This document shows positions 60,617 through 64,000 of a DNA stretch of 64,000 bases, one piece after another; positions within the stretch are counted from its first letter, which is position 1; each line of letters opens with the position of its first letter. A model generated the notes under the pieces. That model did not search any database. It was not told where the DNA came from and worked only from the letters and a program-made list of their open reading frames with translations. Both the position numbers and the translations under genes were made by a program. Location: the NCBI GenBank assembly GCA_001599355.1, contig BCGQ01000002.1:509554-573553 (forward strand). Direction: 5' to 3'. Source of the stretch: Nakazawaea peltata. Lineage: Eukaryota > Ascomycota > Pichiomycetes > Alaninales > Pachysolenaceae.

Positions 60617-62653
60617 ATGAGCCCAAGACTTCAGAACTCAACGTCTCCAAGAATAAAGAGGATGAAAGTACAAGATTCCAGAGAAGAGCCAGGAACTGGG
60701 GCTATGACACAAAAGAACATGTTCGCTTCCGAGGCTTTTCTGACGTGGTTACTGTGCGGTAAATGTGCAAACGGTTACGGCGCTATTGAACTTCTGATTA
60801 ATTCTTTTAATTCGGCATTGAAATATGAACCTTATCATAGAGTGGCCCTTTGTGGCTTACTGTCTCTGTCAAGAGCCAGAGATCTCAAAGAGAATTCTAC
60901 CGATGGATCTCTGAAGATTGTACAATTATTAACCAACTGTGTCAAACAATACAAGGAATTGGCTGAGGACCTGGGGATTTGGAAAGAGATTGCCGAATGT
61001 CATTTGGTGATTGGCCATTCGGATCAAGCACATCACGCCTTACAAAGAGCAATACAATTAGATGGATCTGACCCTCTGTTATGGCTATTAAATGCTCAAA
61101 CTTTGGTGAGACTGGGTTCCAATAATGAAGCTATGCAATCTTTAGGTCAATGCTTGAACTTACTTCCATCTAATATCGATGGTCTCCGTGGGTCCGATGA
61201 AAGAGTTACCACTCTTCGGGCTCTGCATGCCGAATTGGCTGCTATTCATGCATCAGAGGGCAATATCGAATTGGCTACTAAAGAATTACAAATCACTTTA
61301 AGTTTACCGGCTCCACCTCCTGATAAAGTCGACGAACATGCTGCTCTTTGGTGTGCTTTGGCCACCGCAAGAGAGCGTGATGGTGATATCGAAGGAGCTA
61401 TTCTGCTGTGTAATTCAGGATTGACCGCAATTGGAGAGTACCCAAGATTATTGATTCATCTTGCGTACTTATCATTGCTCGAGGACAGTGAACATGTCAA
61501 TCCTTCACATGCTGCTTCTCTTTTAGAGAAAGTGATTGCTCTGGAGACCAATAACTCTCAATTCTCAAAGGATGCCAATGTTGAACCATTCTTGCCTGTA
61601 TTCTTATTGGGATATGCTTATACCATGGCTGAGGCTTATAAAGATGCTTATGACGCTTATCAAATTGCTTTAAGAAGATGTCCTTCATCTCCTATTCCTT
61701 GGATTGGAGTTGGAAGTTTGTATTTATGTTTGGGTCAATTAGGAGATGCATTATCAGCTTTCTCTCAAGCGGCTCGTTTACAAATTGATGAGGCTACTAA
61801 AAATAAAAACTCTACTGGAGCCAAAATTATCGGTTTGGCTATTGGTATCACTTGGGAAGGATTGGCTTGTGTTTATGAAAGATGTGACGATCAATCGAAT
61901 GATGCTGCTGACGCTTGTACTAGGGCAAGTTATTGTTACAAGGCTATCGGGGAGAAGTATGCTGCATCGAGTATTGAGGCCAGAGCTGAGGCTCTCAGAT
62001 CTACTGATCCAAAGGCTAAGCCTGCTCCAAGAAATGTATTGACTATTGTTCATAGATTATTGAGAGATTTAGTTCCTTTGTCATGCCACGAAAGAGCCGA
62101 AGTATTGAAAGAGACTCAAATTTCTATGGGTAATGAGGGTGTGTCAGAAAAACAAAATGAGATTCCGGCTCCACAACCTCTGGCTGTCGCTCAACAGCAA
62201 GCACCAGAAGTAGCAAAAGTGATGCGTCCTCAATATATCTCACCTCAACAGCAACATCTGCTGAACACTCCACAATATGAACACCGTAAAATTGTTCAAC
62301 AGATTCCTGTTCAAAGTCCATACCAACATCATCCGCAGCATCTGATTCCAGCCCACTCACCTCCTCCAGGTTATGAGTCTTATTCGGTACCACATCCAAT
62401 GGCTGGGTATGCAATGCAACCGATGTCCAACGGACCACCACCACCACCTCCTCCACCTCATCACCACCCTCTGCAACAACCTCCTCAATTCTACATGAAG
62501 CCAGGCCAATTCTATGGAATCCCTCAACAAGTGATCCTGACAGGTCCTCCTCCTCCTCAATCTGGTTACCTTTATCAACAACCAGGTTACGTACCTATGG
62601 AAAGGATGCCTTCACAACCAAAAATGTATTCTGTACAAACCGAATGGAGATAA
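60617..62653 (+). CDS. TPR-repeat protein, Cyc8/Ssn6-like
   Basis: 678 residues from the ATG at 60617. An in-frame TTG 51 nt upstream is not a start. Tetratricopeptide repeats run from about residue 45 to 450, with clear units such as WKEIAECHLVIGHSDQAHHA, DAYDAYQIALRRCPSSPIPW and YLCLGQLGDALSAFSQAARL. The last 170 residues are Gln/Pro/His-rich, including PPPPPPPHHHP. This layout, TPRs then a Q/P-rich tail, is that of Cyc8/Ssn6, which joins Tup1 as a general co-repressor. The TPR sequence is diverged and the protein is shorter than yeast Ssn6 (966 aa), so it may be a second, derived copy or another TPR factor. The C-terminal third of the TPR region contains CTG codons that should read Ala. 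Confidence 0.75.
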   Translation: MSPRLQNSTSPRIKRMKVQDSREEPGTGAMTQKNMFASEAFLTWLLCGKCANGYGAIELLINSFNSALKYEPYHRVALCGLLSLSRARDLKENSTDGSLKIVQLLTNCVKQYKELAEDLGIWKEIAECHLVIGHSDQAHHALQRAIQLDGSDPLLWLLNAQTLVRLGSNNEAMQSLGQCLNLLPSNIDGLRGSDERVTTLRALHAELAAIHASEGNIELATKELQITLSLPAPPPDKVDEHAALWCALATARERDGDIEGAILLCNSGLTAIGEYPRLLIHLAYLSLLEDSEHVNPSHAASLLEKVIALETNNSQFSKDANVEPFLPVFLLGYAYTMAEAYKDAYDAYQIALRRCPSSPIPWIGVGSLYLCLGQLGDALSAFSQAARLQIDEATKNKNSTGAKIIGLAIGITWEGLACVYERCDDQSNDAADACTRASYCYKAIGEKYAASSIEARAEALRSTDPKAKPAPRNVLTIVHRLLRDLVPLSCHERAEVLKETQISMGNEGVSEKQNEIPAPQPLAVAQQQAPEVAKVMRPQYISPQQQHLLNTPQYEHRKIVQQIPVQSPYQHHPQHLIPAHSPPPGYESYSVPHPMAGYAMQPMSNGPPPPPPPPHHHPLQQPPQFYMKPGQFYGIPQQVILTGPPPPQSGYLYQQPGYVPMERMPSQPKMYSVQTEWR

Positions 62654-63194
62654 AAAGAGATAAACTAGACCGTTTTGCATTCATTTATAGCAGCACTTTG
62701 CCTATAGTGGTCAACTGGCTTGATTTCATTTAAGTCAAACTGCTGTTTTAATTATATATCATTTTGCTTATTATATAATGTCATTGACATAGGGGTTATT
62801 CTAATTGATTAATTTAGTGATAGAGTTGTAAGAGGTGTAGATGACAAAGATGAAGTGCTCTAACCTCTTGGAGAGGTATCACCATCTTCAGGGAACCATC
62901 ATCAAGAGACATAAGTAAGCGATGGGGGTATGATTACATAAGCTATCCCAATTAGGAAATATAGGTAGTACACGACCTTACCCCCAAATTACCCCCAATT
63001 ATCACCCCTATCAAGAGATATTGCAAGAGAAGATTCAAATGACCCTCGAAAGATATAATAAATAAGACCTTACTTTTCCCATCTAAGAAAGCATAATTAT
63101 ATTATATTTTGTTTAATATACACCTTTAACAACCGTAAAAATAACAAATAGCATAAAGCTAGTCAACGACTAGCAAAGTTAGAGACTAACAAAT
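62654..63194. other. Convergent intergenic region, TPR gene / glucanase
   Basis: 540 bp between 3' ends. It contains CCCAATTAGG (62947-62956), a MADS-type box, followed by ACACGACCTT (62970-62979) and TTACCCCC repeats (62978-63007). This resembles the array upstream of CWH43 but sits where no promoter is expected. Confidence 0.45.
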
Positions 63195-64000
63195 TTAGGT
63201 GGCACCAGAAATACCAGCAGAGAATGCCAAACACCAAGTCAAACTTTGTCCATCATCAAGATAGTCACTAGAGAATGAAGAAGATGAGAAGAAAGAATAA
63301 GAAGTAGCGGCGTCATACAAAGCTTGGTTAAGACGCAAAATACCAGTCCATCCACTCGAGACAGAGTCGATAATTGAAGAGAGAACTTCATCCCACTCTT
63401 GTTTAACGTAAGTAGAACCACGAATCAACGAAGAAGCTGGAGTAATTGGCAACATGTGGATACCATGGATGTACTCAATGTTTGTACCAAAGTAGGTGGT
63501 GTAATCAATTTTATTGTCGAAGAGAATACCAGCTACCTTGTTTGGAGTGAAGTTGCTTGGCTCAACATCGTTGTCGTCAGAGTATAAGTAGTATTTGTTC
63601 ATGGATCTAGCGGAAACAGCCAACATCAAATCACCTCTGGATTCCATAGATTGGTCTCCAATGACTCTACCCCACAATTTCATACCATAAGCGAAGTTGT
63701 AATCTTCAGAAGAAGATTCTTGGTTCTTACCATCGGCACTAGCAGCCAAACCAGCAGCCCAAGAGTGTCCTTGGAACCAATCGAACATTCTGGAGACTGG
63801 GAAATAGGTGTCATCGGAAGATGGGTTAGCAACGTCTCTGATCAAGGAATTAACGTAATCCTTGTTGTCTTGAGCCCAGGTACCTCCAAATTTAGAATCA
63901 ACGTAACCAATGACAGCAGCAGCATGGACGAAATAACCGTAATGGAAATGGTGGTCATTGTAAATAGTTCCACCAAAGTCCAGGTTAGTATCTTGGCTGG
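63195..64000 (-). CDS. GH81 endo-1,3-beta-glucanase, C-terminal part (ENG1/ENG2 type; 5' end outside window)
   Basis: The open frame enters at the right edge and stops at 63195, showing about 268 residues. The GH81 signature [20 protein letters not shown] is present near the edge. Also typical are [15 protein letters not shown], then [26 protein letters not shown] and the C-terminal [13 protein letters not shown]. Family members Eng1 (secreted, cell separation) and Eng2/Acf2 (intracellular) cut 1,3-beta-glucan internally. The N-terminus, which would show a signal peptide or not, is missing, so the two cannot be told apart. Strongly biased codon use suggests high expression. Confidence 0.93.
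   Translation of the reverse strand, partial: SQDTNLDFGGTIYNDHHFHYGYFVHAAAVIGYVDSKFGGTWAQDNKDYVNSLIRDVANPSSDDTYFPVSRMFDWFQGHSWAAGLAASADGKNQESSSEDYNFAYGMKLWGRVIGDQSMESRGDLMLAVSARSMNKYYLYSDDNDVEPSNFTPNKVAGILFDNKIDYTTYFGTNIEYIHGIHMLPITPASSLIRGSTYVKQEWDEVLSSIIDSVSSGWTGILRLNQALYDAATSYSFFSSSSFSSDYLDDGQSLTWCLAFSAGISGAT

Overview
This is a 64-kb piece of a budding-yeast (Saccharomycotina) nuclear chromosome. Compact, mostly intronless genes of familiar yeast families lie on both strands. Four genes carry very short introns (48-57 nt) with GTAAGT donors and an NACTAAC branch site. A complex I subunit is present, which argues against Saccharomycetaceae. The strongest clue to the organism is the genetic code. 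At invariant alanines in CHD1, TRM1 and CCA1 the codon is repeatedly CTG, so CUG very probably reads as alanine here. That places the organism in the CUG-Ala clade (Pachysolen tannophilus and Nakazawaea/Peterozyma relatives). A standard-code translation of any CTG in this window is therefore probably wrong.

Layout, left to right: SPO71 (partial, cut by the left edge), DPB4, a longin R-SNARE (NYV1-like), PAB1, RLI1, CHD1, an unnamed Ser-rich regulatory-looking protein, CCA1 and TRM1 (divergent tRNA-maturation pair), VRG4, a Zn2Cys6 transcription factor, COG1, a small basic protein, a two-exon complex I subunit (PDSW/NDUFB10 type), CWH43, a 2-kb convergent gap, a bHLH factor, a 3.3-kb gene-free stretch, a QDR3-like MFS transporter, a PSI1/CST26-like acyltransferase, FAT1, CDC14, a cytosolic GH5 glucanase-like protein (YBR056W type), a Ser-rich unknown, GLY1, a 4.2-kb gene-free stretch, a Cyc8/Ssn6-like TPR protein and the C-terminal part of a GH81 endo-1,3-beta-glucanase (partial, cut by the right edge).

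Genes are not in operons, but some neighbours share a theme. CCA1 and TRM1 are divergent tRNA-maturation genes, each with two potential in-frame starts (organelle versus nucleus/cytosol). A PSI1-like acyltransferase and FAT1 converge with a 47-bp gap. VRG4, COG1, CWH43 and the glucanases all serve the secretory pathway and cell wall.

Intergenic DNA shows polypyrimidine tracts on the sense strand upstream of genes, many small tandem repeats, MCB, RRPE/PAC, E-box, Reb1-like and MADS-type motifs, and three long ORF-poor regions. I found no tRNA, rRNA, CRISPR or intact mobile element.
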